Shown piece by piece: positions 8,213 to 16,415 of a stretch of DNA of 64,000 nucleotides (the first letter of the stretch is position 1; every line of letters starts with the position of its first letter). Origin of the DNA: Streptomyces sp. SPB162 (GTDB taxonomy: Bacteria; Actinomycetota; Actinomycetes; Streptomycetales; Streptomycetaceae); assembly GCF_029504575.1 (NCBI RefSeq), contig NZ_JAQFII010000001.1, forward strand, positions 1,698,501 through 1,762,500. The letters run 5' to 3'. Both the position numbers and the translations under genes were made by a program. Below the pieces are notes generated by a model that was given only the letters and a program-made list of their open reading frames with translations, made no database searches and was not told the DNA's origin.

Positions 8213-8239
8213 AGCAGCTTGACCATTTGGAGATCCCGT

Positions 8240-8614
8240 ATGCCGTTTGTCCCCGCAGCCGAAGCCGTCGTCCACGAGATGCACGGTGTCCGTTTCGTCT
8301 CGTACATCCTGCCCGCGCACGGCAGCAAGGAGCTGTGCGCCTGGCGCGGTGAGATACCCGGCGGCACCGCCGGGCCCGCTCACACCATCACCCGCGAGGA
8401 GGTCTTCCTCGTCCTGACCGGCACGGTGCGGTTCAGCATCGACGGCGAGGTGTCCACCCTGCGGCCGGGCGACGCCGCCGTCGCGCCCGCCGGCTCCTCC
8501 CTGGGCGTCGGCAATCCCACGGAGGAACCGGCCACGATGTGGGTCACCACCAGCGTCGGCCTGCAGGCCGTACTCGCCGACGGCACCGCCATCTCGCCGC
8601 CCTGGGTCAACTGA
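8240..8614 (+). CDS. Cupin-domain protein
   Basis: The 124-aa protein is a single small beta-barrel cupin. The conserved stretch GPAHTITREEVFLVLTGTVRFSIDGE carries the metal-binding H...E motif 1, and LRPGDAAVAPAGSSLGVGNP is motif 2, which here lacks the usual histidine. ATG 8240 is used because TGGAG lies 7 nt before it. The substrate is unknown; small cupins next to MarR genes often act on phenolic or quinone compounds, which is inference only. Its 3' end overlaps the convergent lipase gene by 8 nt. Confidence 0.82.
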   Translation: MPFVPAAEAVVHEMHGVRFVSYILPAHGSKELCAWRGEIPGGTAGPAHTITREEVFLVLTGTVRFSIDGEVSTLRPGDAAVAPAGSSLGVGNPTEEPATMWVTTSVGLQAVLADGTAISPPWVN

Positions 8615-9467
8615 GCACGGAGAGACAGTTCGTCCGGGTCGCGTGGGCGGGGTCGAGGGCGTTGGCCGCCTCATGGAAGGCGATCCGGTCGAGGAGACCG
8701 ATCGCGACGTGCTCGGAGAGGTCCACCGAGCACAGGTCCTGCAGCAGGACGTTGCGGACGTCCGGTCCGGAGAGGAACTGCGACGTATACGGCGTGACGA
8801 CCTCGTCGTACCGGGTCGCGATGACGGTGTAGCGCACGCCGGGGACGGTGTCGCCACCGTCGTTCAGGGCCTGCATGAAGGCGGATCCGGCGACCTGGTC
8901 GGCGAGGCCCGGAACGACGGAGTGGATGGCGTCGGCGGCGCCGGGGAAGTACGGGAGCAGGTTGGCGAGGCCGTCGAGGCTGGTCCCGTGGTTGTCGGGG
9001 GCCAGGCCGACCAGCGCGTTCACCTTCGACGCGCCGCCGAGAAACTTCAGGTAGTAGCGCGGCATCATGCCGCCCTGGGAGTGCCCGACCAGGTCCGCCT
9101 TCGGCGCGTCGGTGGCCGTCAGCACCCGGTCGGTGAAGTCCGCCAGTTGCTGCGCGGAGTCCGCGATCGGGCCGAGCCCGTCGAAGAACGGGACGCCCGG
9201 CAGCCCGCCATAGTCGAAGGAGAAGACGCAGTAGCCCCGGTCCACCAGGTAGGGGGCGAACGCGAGCCAGTTGTCGGTGCCGTTGCCGAACGTTCCGTGC
9301 ACGAGCACGACCGGCCGGGGGTGCGCGGCGGAGGGCCGACAGGAGAAGTCGTTCCATCCGCTGGACGGGGCCGGGTGTGCGGACGCGGCGGTGGCCGCGA
9401 TCGGCGTGACCGCCACCGCGCAGGCCAGGGCCAGAGCGGTGAGCGTCCGCTTCCAGGGCAGCCTCAT
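8607..9467 (-). CDS. Secreted triacylglycerol lipase / alpha-beta hydrolase
   Basis: The 286-aa product starts with a Sec signal peptide (MRLPWKRTLTALALACAVAV..., cleavage ~30). It shows the oxyanion motif VLVHGTFGN (~54-62) and the nucleophile elbow GHSQGG with Ser130, typical of the extracellular Streptomyces lipases (lipase class 2/EstA type). The catalytic acid is probably in ATRYDEVVTP and the histidine in DLSEHVAIG. Cysteines at 43/80 and two late in the protein may form disulfides. GGAGATC precedes ATG 9467. A Crp-like palindrome sits 46 nt upstream of the start. Confidence 0.88.
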   Translation of the reverse strand: MRLPWKRTLTALALACAVAVTPIAATAASAHPAPSSGWNDFSCRPSAAHPRPVVLVHGTFGNGTDNWLAFAPYLVDRGYCVFSFDYGGLPGVPFFDGLGPIADSAQQLADFTDRVLTATDAPKADLVGHSQGGMMPRYYLKFLGGASKVNALVGLAPDNHGTSLDGLANLLPYFPGAADAIHSVVPGLADQVAGSAFMQALNDGGDTVPGVRYTVIATRYDEVVTPYTSQFLSGPDVRNVLLQDLCSVDLSEHVAIGLLDRIAFHEAANALDPAHATRTNCLSVLS

Positions 9468-9512
9468 GTGATCTCCTCGCAGGTCAGGGGAGTTGCGTCA
9501 CTCCACCCACGC

Positions 9513-9528
9513 TGTGATCCGGATCACA
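9513..9528. promoter_or_regulatory. Crp-like palindrome TGTGATCCGGATCACA
   Basis: A perfect 16-bp palindrome matches the classical TGTGA-N6-TCACA cAMP-receptor-protein consensus. It lies 46 nt upstream of the lipase ATG; a TTGACG hexamer lies just beyond it, so it would sit at or downstream of the promoter, a place for repression. Confidence 0.5.
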
Positions 9529-9576
9529 AGTTGTTACGTTCACGTCAACTTACGCGCCAGTAGCAAGACCTGCTAG

Positions 9577-10815
9577 TTACGCGTCGGTAAAGAATTGCCC
9601 ACCTCGGGACGCCAGGGCCGCCGACCCGTCCGCCCCGACGGCCGGGACCCCCCGCAGGCAGTACGCGGCGGTCAGCACGCCCGCCGCGCCGAAGGCGGCG
9701 AGCAGCAGGCGGTGGTCGACGACCGCGACGAGGCCGGCGCCCACCAGTCCGCCCACCGCGGTGGGCGCGAAGACCAGCGTGCTCGCGGTCGCCGCGACCC
9801 GGCCGATCAGTTCCGCGGGCGTCTCCCGCTGAACGGCGGTCAGTGCGGTGATCAGCACCCACGGCAGCCCGACCCCGATCGCCGCGCCGCCCACGAGGGC
9901 GGCGGAGACCCACGGCGTGGCGCGTGCGGCGATCCCGAGCGCGAACAGCAGCATGCCGGTGGCCGCGAAGACCCGTTCCGGCATCCGCCGCAGCAACGCG
10001 CCCGCGACCACTCCCCCGACGACGGAGCCCGCGCCCTGCACCGCGTACAGCACGCCCACGAACGCGGGCGAACGGTGCAGGCCCGCGTCGACCACCGCGT
10101 AGATCGCCGAACTGCCGAGTGCGGACAGCAGCATGGCGATCGAGCCGACGGCCACCAGCCGGCGCAGCAGGGGGTGTCGTCGTAGCCAACGGATGCCCTC
10201 GGCGGTCTGTTCACGCCAGCCCGACGCGGCCGGCGCGGGCGCTTCCTCCCGCACCCGGACCATCGCGAACACGGCGGCGGCGAGCGCGAAGGTGACGGCG
10301 TCGAGCACGGCGACGGAGCCGCCTCCGTAACGGACGTACAGGCCGGCGCCGGCGAGGGGTGCGAGCAGCTTCATCGCCTCGTTGGCGGTCATGCGCAGTC
10401 CGTTGAAGTCGCCGCGCAGCTCCTCGGGAACGGCGGCGGTGATGACGGCGGCCTCGGCCGCGTCGCACAGCACCGACGCGGTCCCGTACAGGACGAGTAC
10501 GGCGAAGAGGATCCAGACCAGGTCCGCCGTACGGACCGCGAGCAGCAGCGGCAGCAGGGCCGCCATCGCGGCGTTGACCAGGATGAGCAGCGGACGACGG
10601 CGGACCCGGTCGGCCAGGGTGCCGAGCAGCGGACCGGCCAGTGTCGGGGCCCAGAGGCAGACGCCGACCAGCGCCGCGAGGCTGCTGGAGCCGGTCAGCG
10701 ACTTCACCCAGATGCCGGCGGCCAGCATCATCGCCGAGCTCCCGAAGCCGGAGACCAGCACCCCGCCCAAGTACGTCCCCGCGTCACGGTCGCGCAGGAC
10801 CCCCCATGCCGTCAT
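9577..10815 (-). CDS. Major facilitator superfamily transporter
   Basis: This 412-aa protein has about 12 hydrophobic helices and the MFS loop 2-3 motif GTLADRVRRRPLLI. The fold and the phrase LCDAAEAAVITAAVPEELRGDFNGLRMTANEAMKLLAP place it near the MFS_3/enterobactin-exporter-like drug and metabolite efflux group. ATG 10815 is taken because GGGAG lies just upstream (2-nt spacing); a TTG at 10824 is in frame but inside the operator-like repeat. Substrate unknown. It has no linked regulator gene, yet an inverted repeat covers its ribosome site. Confidence 0.85.
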   Translation of the reverse strand: MTAWGVLRDRDAGTYLGGVLVSGFGSSAMMLAAGIWVKSLTGSSSLAALVGVCLWAPTLAGPLLGTLADRVRRRPLLILVNAAMAALLPLLLAVRTADLVWILFAVLVLYGTASVLCDAAEAAVITAAVPEELRGDFNGLRMTANEAMKLLAPLAGAGLYVRYGGGSVAVLDAVTFALAAAVFAMVRVREEAPAPAASGWREQTAEGIRWLRRHPLLRRLVAVGSIAMLLSALGSSAIYAVVDAGLHRSPAFVGVLYAVQGAGSVVGGVVAGALLRRMPERVFAATGMLLFALGIAARATPWVSAALVGGAAIGVGLPWVLITALTAVQRETPAELIGRVAATASTLVFAPTAVGGLVGAGLVAVVDHRLLLAAFGAAGVLTAAYCLRGVPAVGADGSAALASRGGQFFTDA

Positions 10816-10816
10816 G

Positions 10817-10840
10817 ACTCCCAATCTATTGCTTGGGAGT
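10817..10840. promoter_or_regulatory. Inverted repeat ACTCCCAA-N8-TTGGGAGT over the MFS start
   Basis: Perfect 8-bp arms (10817-10824, 10833-10840) end one base before the MFS ATG and include its Shine-Dalgarno GGGAG. A repressor bound here would block a short-leader transcript; as RNA the hairpin would hide the ribosome site. Confidence 0.6.
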
Positions 10841-10899
10841 CGCGCTGGGCTACCGGCAGGACGGAACGGCGCGAGCGCGCGTGCGGGTCGGGGCGGTCG

Positions 10900-11799
10900 T
10901 CACTCGCCGTTCCGGGCCGGCGGGTTGCCCTCGATCGGGACCGGCGTGGACACCGGCGGAGAGACGGGCGCGGGATCAGGGGCGGGCGGTACGGCCGCGG
11001 TCTCGGCGGCGGGAGCGGCCGGCGCGGGAGCGGCCGGCGCGGCGGGCGTCGGCGCCGCCCGCTCCAGGAAGCGCAGCAGCTCGACCGGGAAGGGCAGCAC
11101 CAGCGTCGAGTTCTTCTCGGCCGCGACCGCCACCACCGTCTGCAGCAACCGCAGTTGCAGGGCCGACGGATTGTCCTCCATCTGCAGGGCGGCCTGGGCC
11201 AGCACCTTCGACGCCTGCAGTTCGGCGTCCGCGTTGATGATGCGGGCGCGCCGTTCGCGCTCCGCCTCGGCCTGCCGGGACATGGACCGCTTCATCGCCT
11301 CCGGCAGCGACACGTCCTTGATCTCGACCCGGTCGATCTGCACGCCCCAGCCCAGCGCCGGGCTGTCGATCATCACTTCCAGGCCCTCGTTCAGCTTCTC
11401 CCGGTTCGACAGCAGCTCGTCCAGATCGCTCTTGCCGATGATCGAGCGCAGCGAGGTCTGGGCGACCTGGGACACCGCGAAGCGGTAGTCCTCGACTTGG
11501 ATGACGGCGTCCACGGCATTGATCACCTTGAAGTACACGACCGCGTCCACCTTGACGGAGACGTTGTCGCGGGTGATGCCGTCCTGCCCCGGCACGGGCA
11601 TCGTGACGATCTGCAGATTGACCTTCCGCAGCCGGTCGACGAACGGAATGATCATGGTGTAACCGGGGGCCTTGGGCTCCGATTTGAGCCGGCCCAGCCG
11701 CAGCACCACACCGCGCTCGTACTGTCGCACCACCCGGGACGCGGCCGCCACGTAGACGGCCCCGGCCGCGAGGCCTGCGAACACCAGCTCCACGATCAT
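10900..11799 (-). CDS. Slipin / SPFH (band 7) membrane protein
   Basis: The 299-aa protein has an N-terminal membrane helix (MIVELVFAGLAAGAVYVAAA) and then a full SPFH domain: VRQYERGVVLRLGRL, PGYTMIIPFVDRLRKVNLQ, DAVVYFKV and LRSIIGKSDLDELLSNREKLN. The coiled-coil region ERERRARIINADAELQASKVLAQAA is the usual oligomerisation part. The last ~50 residues are Ala/Pro-rich and probably disordered. Slipins form membrane rings or scaffolds and often pair with NfeD proteases, but none is adjacent here. AGGGGG precedes the ATG. Confidence 0.9.
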   Translation of the reverse strand: MIVELVFAGLAAGAVYVAAASRVVRQYERGVVLRLGRLKSEPKAPGYTMIIPFVDRLRKVNLQIVTMPVPGQDGITRDNVSVKVDAVVYFKVINAVDAVIQVEDYRFAVSQVAQTSLRSIIGKSDLDELLSNREKLNEGLEVMIDSPALGWGVQIDRVEIKDVSLPEAMKRSMSRQAEAERERRARIINADAELQASKVLAQAALQMEDNPSALQLRLLQTVVAVAAEKNSTLVLPFPVELLRFLERAAPTPAAPAAPAPAAPAAETAAVPPAPDPAPVSPPVSTPVPIEGNPPARNGE

Positions 11800-11908
11800 T
11801 TCGGCCCCCTGCCGTATGCACGTGCAGTGCCTCCAGCGTACTGCCGGAACCCCTGCCGGGCTCCGGTCGTACGGGGGCGGTGGCGCACGGAGGGGGCGCG
11901 GGAGCCGC

Positions 11909-11928
11909 GCGGGGCGACGGCGCCCCGC
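11909..11928 (-). terminator. Short hairpin after the WYL regulator
   Basis: GCGGGGCG (11909-11916) pairs with CGCCCCGC (11921-11928) around ACGG, just past the WYL gene stop. Confidence 0.4.
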
Positions 11929-11931
11929 CGG

Positions 11932-12900
11932 TCAGGCCGGCGGCGTCCGGTCCACGGCGCGCAGCATCCGCGATGCCACCGCTCTCAGCCGGTCGGCGAG
12001 CTCGGGCGGCTCGCGCACCTCGAACTCGGCGCCGAGCATGGCGATGAAGACGGTGAGGGCGTCGAGGGACTCGGCGCCCGTCCGCAACTCGCAGGTGCTG
12101 TCGTCGATCGCCTCGATCGTGCCGAAGCCCGTCCAGCCGAAGTCGGCGACCTCCTCGGCCGACATGTGCAGGACGACCCGCGCCTGGTGGCGGTAGCCCC
12201 GGGTGGTGACGCCCTTGGCGACGTACGTGGCCGCGTCCTCCGGCGGCTCGCGCGGGGTGAAGCGCGGCCCTCCGGGGGTCTTGGGGGCGATCCGGTCGAC
12301 GCGGAAGATCCGCCAGTCCTCGCGGTCGGTGTCCCAGGCGAGCAGGTACCAGCGGCGCCCGTGGTTGACCAGGCGGTGCGGCTCGACCGTGCGGCGGCTG
12401 GAGGCGCCGCTGTGGTCGCTGTAGTCGAAGCGCAGCCGCTCGCGGTCACGGCAGGCCGCGCCGATGACGGTCAGCACGTCCTGGCCGACGGTCGTCCGGC
12501 CGCGCGCCGGCGCGTGGACGGTGATCGCCTGCATGGCCTGGACGCGGTGCCGCAGCCGCGACGGGAGCACCTGTTCCAGCTTGGACAGCGCCCGGACGGA
12601 GACCTCCTCGATCCCGGCGACTGTGCCGCCCACGCCGGTGCGCAGGCACAGCGCGACGGCGACGGCCTCCTCGTCGTCCAGGAGCAGCGGCGGCAGCGCG
12701 GCACCCGCGCCGAGCCGGTAGCCGCCGGCCGTGCCGGGTGCGGCGTGCACCGGGTAGCCGAGGGTCCGCAGCCGGTCGACGTCACGGCGCACCGTTCGGG
12801 CGGTGACGTCCAGGCGTTCCGCGAGGTCGGGTCCTGACCAGTCCCGCCGGGACTGCAGGAGCGAGAGCAGACGCAGCAGACGCGCCGAGGTCTCCAACAT
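11932..12900 (-). CDS. HTH (DeoR-like) WYL-domain transcriptional regulator
   Basis: The 322-aa protein begins at ATG 12900 (MLETSARLLRLLSLLQSRRDWSGPDLAERLDVTARTVRRDVDRLRTLGYPV), a winged helix of the HTH_11 type. It is followed by the WYL core (RTVEPHRLVNHGRRWYLLAWDTDREDWRIFRVDRI) and the C-terminal WCX extension. WYL domains sense nucleic acid or small ligands and often regulate stress or defence genes. A 12-bp-arm inverted repeat begins at the start codon itself, pointing to autoregulation. It stands alone as a unit. Confidence 0.9.
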   Translation of the reverse strand: MLETSARLLRLLSLLQSRRDWSGPDLAERLDVTARTVRRDVDRLRTLGYPVHAAPGTAGGYRLGAGAALPPLLLDDEEAVAVALCLRTGVGGTVAGIEEVSVRALSKLEQVLPSRLRHRVQAMQAITVHAPARGRTTVGQDVLTVIGAACRDRERLRFDYSDHSGASSRRTVEPHRLVNHGRRWYLLAWDTDREDWRIFRVDRIAPKTPGGPRFTPREPPEDAATYVAKGVTTRGYRHQARVVLHMSAEEVADFGWTGFGTIEAIDDSTCELRTGAESLDALTVFIAMLGAEFEVREPPELADRLRAVASRMLRAVDRTPPA

Positions 12901-12943
12901 GCGGTCAGTCTGCCAGCCGTCGCGGACAGCCACTGACCGCATG
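12898..12943. promoter_or_regulatory. Inverted repeat CATGCGGTCAGT...ACTGACCGCATG at the WYL start
   Basis: Perfect 12-bp arms (12898-12909, 12932-12943) separated by 22 nt include the ATG of the WYL regulator. The ~34-bp arm-to-arm period suits two dimers or one large dimer bound on the same DNA face; likely autoregulatory. Confidence 0.6.
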
Positions 12944-12966
12944 CGCCGGCGGTCCGCGCGCACGGC

Positions 12967-12998
12967 GGAGCCCCCGCCGGCAGGTCGGCGGGGGCTCC
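12967..12998 (-). terminator. Strong terminator of the streptogrisin-like gene
   Basis: GGAGCCCCCGCCG (12967-12979) and CGGCGGGGGCTCC (12986-12998) form a perfect 13-bp stem with a 6-nt loop, 44 nt after the protease stop. Confidence 0.8.
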
Positions 12999-13042
12999 GT
13001 TCCGTCCGCTGCGGGCCGTCGCAGCTGTCGGTGGTGCCGGCG

Positions 13043-14071
13043 TCAGTAGACGCTGACCCCGTAGGCGCTGAGCGCTTCGGTGACCGGCTGGAAGTACGTC
13101 GTCCCGCCGGAGGAGCAGTTTCCGCTGCCGCCCGAGGTGAGGCCGACGGCGATGGAGCCGTTGTAGAGCGAGCCGCCGCTGTCGCCGGGCTCGGCGCAGA
13201 CGTTGGTCTTGATCATGCCGTAGACAACGTCGCCGCCGCCGTAGTTGACGGTGGCGTTGAGCCCGGTCACCGAGCCGCTGTGGATGCCGGTGGTGGAGCC
13301 GCGGCGCTTGACGGACTCACCGACGTAGGCGTTGCCGGCGCTGGCGATGTCCTGGCTGCCGACCGCCCCCGCGTGCGCGACCGAGCTGTTGTCGTAGCGG
13401 ACGATCCCGTAGTCGTTGTTCGGGAAGCTGTTGCCGGTGGTCGGGCCGATGGAGGTGCCGCCCGATGTGGTCCAGGCCGGGTAGCCCTCGGTGCAGTGGC
13501 CCGCCGTGAGGAAGTAGTACGTGCTGCCGCTGCGGACGTTGAAGCCGATGGAGCAGCGCCACTGGCTGGTGTAGATGGCGTCGCCGCCGGAGAGCAGCTT
13601 GCTGAACTTCCCGGCCACTCGGTGGATGGTCACGGCGTCGCCGTAGCCCGCGGTGGCCTTCGTGAGCCGGGCCAGCTGGGCGGCGGTCACCCGGCTGTCG
13701 ACGCTCACGTCGAGCTTGTCGGTCAGCGGGTCGACGGACCACGCCGTGCCCGCGATGTCGGTGGACCTGGCGGCCTCGCCGGCCTTGTCGAGAACGGCCG
13801 AGCTGAACCGGACCGTCCTGGGCGTCGCTCCGGCGGCGCGTACGGCGTCGGCCGCACTGGCCGAGGTGACGTTGACGACGGTGGTCTTCGTCGCCGCGTC
13901 GTAGTAGCTGCCCGCGGTGGTGGTGGCGCCGAGCGACGTGGCGACCGCTGCCGCGGCCTCCGGGGATGCCGTCGCCGTGGGGGCGGCGTTGGCGGCGGGC
14001 AGCGTGAGCGCGGTGACGGCCACCAGGCCGGACGTCACAGCGAGCAGGCCGGCGCGTCGGGTGATCTTCAT
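13043..14071 (-). CDS. Secreted serine protease, streptogrisin B-like (S1E)
   Basis: ATG 14071 is preceded by AGGAGG. The 342-aa preproprotein has a signal peptide (to ~29), a ~130-residue alpha-lytic-type propeptide needed for folding, and a mature chymotrypsin-fold domain from about residue 160. The triad is His192 (LTAGHC), Asp220 (NNDYG) and Ser298 (EPGDSGG). The C-terminal end ([27 protein letters not shown]) is nearly that of streptogrisin B, while GDSGGSLY resembles streptogrisin A. Four mature cysteines give the two expected disulfides. It is an extracellular digestive protease, transcribed alone with its own terminator. Confidence 0.95.
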   Translation of the reverse strand: MKITRRAGLLAVTSGLVAVTALTLPAANAAPTATASPEAAAAVATSLGATTTAGSYYDAATKTTVVNVTSASAADAVRAAGATPRTVRFSSAVLDKAGEAARSTDIAGTAWSVDPLTDKLDVSVDSRVTAAQLARLTKATAGYGDAVTIHRVAGKFSKLLSGGDAIYTSQWRCSIGFNVRSGSTYYFLTAGHCTEGYPAWTTSGGTSIGPTTGNSFPNNDYGIVRYDNSSVAHAGAVGSQDIASAGNAYVGESVKRRGSTTGIHSGSVTGLNATVNYGGGDVVYGMIKTNVCAEPGDSGGSLYNGSIAVGLTSGGSGNCSSGGTTYFQPVTEALSAYGVSVY

Positions 14072-14192
14072 TTGTTCCTCCTGTGGGGGGTGGAGGTCAG
14101 CTCGGCCTGCCCGTGTCGCACCGATTAACGAACTCGACGTGACCCTGACAAGCACTGGACGGGAGTATTCAGAGCCCGCGCGGAAGGCACAA

Positions 14193-14232
14193 GGGCGCCT
14201 TTCGGCCGCGCCGGACCGACACGAAGGCGCCC
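14193..14232 (-). terminator. Hairpin after the DUF1684 gene
   Basis: GGGCGCCTT (14193-14201) and AAGGCGCCC (14224-14232) form a 9-bp stem with a 22-nt loop, 60 nt downstream of the stop. Confidence 0.45.
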
Positions 14233-14291
14233 CGCGCACCCGACGGGGCACCGGAGCGCACCCGGGCCGGCAACGGCTCGGCCGCCGTGGC

Positions 14292-15029
14292 TCAGGTGCT
14301 GAGAACGCGGCTCTCGCCCGCTTCCAGGGCGAACGGCAGCGTGTTGCCGGGCGGCGGGAAGGGGCACACGAACGCGTCGGCGAAGGCGCACGGCGGGAGC
14401 AGCGTCCGGTTGAAGTCCAGCACCACGCGGCCGTCCGCGGCGGGCGCGGGCGTCCGCAGGAAACGGAAGCGGTAGCTGCTCCTTCCGCTGGTCGCGTCGG
14501 CGATGACGCCCCAGAGCGTGCCGTCCTCCTCGACCGCCACCGCGAGCGCGTGCTCGGCGCCGTCCACGGTGAACGTCAGTTCGCCACTGACGCCGAGTCC
14601 GCGCTCCCGGCCGTCGGCGTGCGGCACCAGCACGGCGCGGCCCTCGGGGTACGGCCGGAAGACCGCGGGCAGCACCCACCGGTCGTCGTGGTCGAACACG
14701 TCGATCCCCGCGAAATCACGCCGGGCCTGCGCGGCCGGGTCCCAGATCCGGATGGCCAGCAGCCCCTCGCGGTCAATCGCCACGATCCGCTTCTCGCCGA
14801 ACAGGACCGGCTCGCCCTCGGGTTCCAGCCGTCCGAGGACCCCGTCGTTGTGGTGTACCACCGAGCCGTCCTGCTCCCGCCACTCCCCCGGCAGCCCGGG
14901 GATCCTCCCGTCCTCGGTATCGGCGAGCCAGTACGTGCCGGTCAGGGCCAGTGGCCCGTACGGTGCGGCGACCGACTCGGCGCGCCGCTCGCGCCAGTTC
15001 TTCCAGTCCTGCTCAGTCTCATAACTCAT
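14292..15029 (-). CDS. DUF1684 family protein
   Basis: The 245-aa protein starts at ATG 15029, with GGAAGG 9 nt upstream; an ATG two codons earlier is also possible. It has the DUF1684 landmarks, including the C-terminal [36 protein letters not shown]. No signal peptide or catalytic triad is evident. The function of the family is not established. It lies 139 nt downstream of the flavin-dependent monooxygenase gene on the same strand, so the two could share a transcript. Confidence 0.82.
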   Translation of the reverse strand: MSYETEQDWKNWRERRAESVAAPYGPLALTGTYWLADTEDGRIPGLPGEWREQDGSVVHHNDGVLGRLEPEGEPVLFGEKRIVAIDREGLLAIRIWDPAAQARRDFAGIDVFDHDDRWVLPAVFRPYPEGRAVLVPHADGRERGLGVSGELTFTVDGAEHALAVAVEEDGTLWGVIADATSGRSSYRFRFLRTPAPAADGRVVLDFNRTLLPPCAFADAFVCPFPPPGNTLPFALEAGESRVLST

Positions 15030-15168
15030 GGTCATCAACCTTCCATAGCGGCTGCCGCAGGCCGAGATGCCCGCGCGGCGTCGTGCGCCCCGTCCTCCGG
15101 TCGGCGGCTGCCCTCCGGCGACGGGATCGGAAGTGGCCGGAATTGGTCCGTCCGGATCATCGGCGGCG

Positions 15169-16117
15169 TTATCCGACCGAACGGTCCTCCGCACTGCTGA
15201 CCGGTCGGTTCACCGGCCGGTTCACCACACGGCGCACCGGCCGGTCGAGACCGAGGTGTTCGCGCAGGGTCGTCCCCGGTTGGAAGCGGCGGAACAGCCC
15301 ACGCTGCTGGAGCACGGGCACCGTCGCGTTCACCAGTCGGTCCAGATCCCGCCGCGGATCGGCGGGCCGTACGTGGAAACCGTCGGTGATGCCGTCGCGG
15401 TGCCAGTCGCCGAACAGGTCGGCGAGGACCACGGCGTCGGCCGGATCGAACAGCTCGACGGCGAGCGACGCCAGGACCGTGAGCCGGTCCGGGTCCCGGC
15501 CGTACGCGGCCGCCCGGCGGCGCAGGTCGGTGCGGGGCCTCGTACGCCAGCCGCTCGGAGTGCGGGCCGCCGACCCGTACGTACGCCACGTCCGCGTGCC
15601 GCGCGGCCGTCTCGCGCGGTGCCTCCAGCGTCGCGTCGACCGCGACCACCGGCCACCCCTCCGCCGGCTCCGCTCCGGCTGACGCCACGTCATGGAGCCC
15701 GGTGACGTCCACCGGACCGTCCCGCGGCGGGGCGGGCGCGTCCGCCGTCCCGGCGTCCGGGACCAGCGGCGTCCAGCCGGCCCGGCCCCGGCTGATCCGG
15801 TCGAGGAGCACGATCCCCGCCGGAGCGGGGACCGGCCCGGGGTGCGCGGCGGTGACGGCCGCCACCAGGCCGATCCGGTCGGTGGCGGGCGCTGCCTGCG
15901 TGAGGACGGCGAGCGCGTCGAGTCCTCCCGCACTGCCGTCGGCCGGAGCCGGCGCGTCGTCGAGCGTGACGAAGTCCAGTGCGCCGGACTCGGCGAGCCG
16001 GGCGAGTTCGACGTAGTGCGCGACCTCGTACCGTTCCCGGTGCTGCTCCCATCCGTCGATCGCGAAGGCCAGGTGCAGCGGGCGGATGGGCCGATGGCTC
16101 GGAGGGGTTGGTGACAT
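15169..16117 (-). pseudogene. LLM-class flavin-dependent monooxygenase, frameshifted
   Basis: The N-terminal two thirds (IRPLHLAFAIDGWEQHR...HYVELARLAESGALDFVTLDD..., ATDRIGLVAAVTAAHPGP) and the C-terminal third (DLRRRAAAYGRDPDRLTVLASLAVEL...LVNATVPVLQQRGLFRRFQPGTTLREHLGL) are in different frames. One extra G in the GGGG at 15534-15537 explains it: removing it joins LAYEARTDLRRRAAAYG. Length 949 nt is 3n+1. The intact 315-aa protein would be a luciferase-like, FMNH2 or F420-dependent oxidoreductase of the NtaA/SsuD group, often active on sulfonates or chelates. ATG 16117 follows GGAG. Technical indel or true inactivation cannot be separated here. Confidence 0.85.
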
Positions 16118-16235
16118 GCGGAGACTCCGTGGACACACAGAAGGAGCACGGGAGTTGCCTTCACGCACGCCGCGTCCCTCAACGCGGCCGGGCCGTCACG
16201 ACCTTGCCCGAGGCTAATCCCCCGGCGTCACCCAC

Positions 16236-16241
16236 TGTCAA
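16236..16241 (-). promoter_or_regulatory. Probable -35 element (TTGACA) of the LLM gene
   Basis: On the minus strand TTGACA is followed after 16 nt by GATTAG (16219-16214), a plausible vegetative promoter about 100 nt upstream of the LLM start. The -10 match is weak. Confidence 0.35.
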
Positions 16242-16313
16242 GCATGTCCACCTGGTGGGCATCGCGTCTCAGCGTGGTTGACGGATGGGGACGGCGGCTG
16301 TTCCACTGGCCGC

Positions 16314-16388
16314 ATGCGCAGCTGTCAGTTGGTGACCCGCGACCACATCGACTTCGGTCGGGTGTGGTCGTCCTCTTGTTGTCGCTGA
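16314..16388 (+). CDS. Putative cysteine-type leader peptide (24 aa), no gene downstream
   Basis: This short ORF runs from ATG 16314 to TGA 16386-16388 and encodes a 24-residue peptide ending RDHIDFGRVWSSSCCR. That matches the remembered pattern of actinobacterial leader peptides, R-H-(V/I)-D-(L/F)-x-R-V-x-S-x-x-C, found upstream of sulfur and redox genes. The adjacent CC would make ribosomes stall when Cys-tRNA is scarce. A hairpin (16395-16415) begins 7 nt after the stop, as expected of an attenuator. Yet no plus-strand gene follows before the opposed DUF5685 gene. The divergent neighbour is a sulfonate-monooxygenase-like gene. Confidence 0.55.
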   Translation: MRSCQLVTRDHIDFGRVWSSSCCR

Positions 16389-16394
16389 CCTCTT

Positions 16395-16415
16395 AGGGCC
16401 TGCCCGGCCGGCCCT
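16395..16415 (+). terminator. Attenuator-like hairpin after the leader ORF
   Basis: AGGGCC (16395-16400) and GGCCCT (16410-16415) form a GC-rich stem around TGCCCGGCC, starting 7 nt after the leader stop. Stalling at the CC codons would be within reach of this structure. Confidence 0.45.

Noticed and set aside
16117..16182. Second leader peptide upstream of the LLM gene (PVLLLCVHGVSACH on the minus strand)
   Set aside because: It has a loose likeness to the leader pattern but does not stop before the gene and runs on in an overlapping frame.
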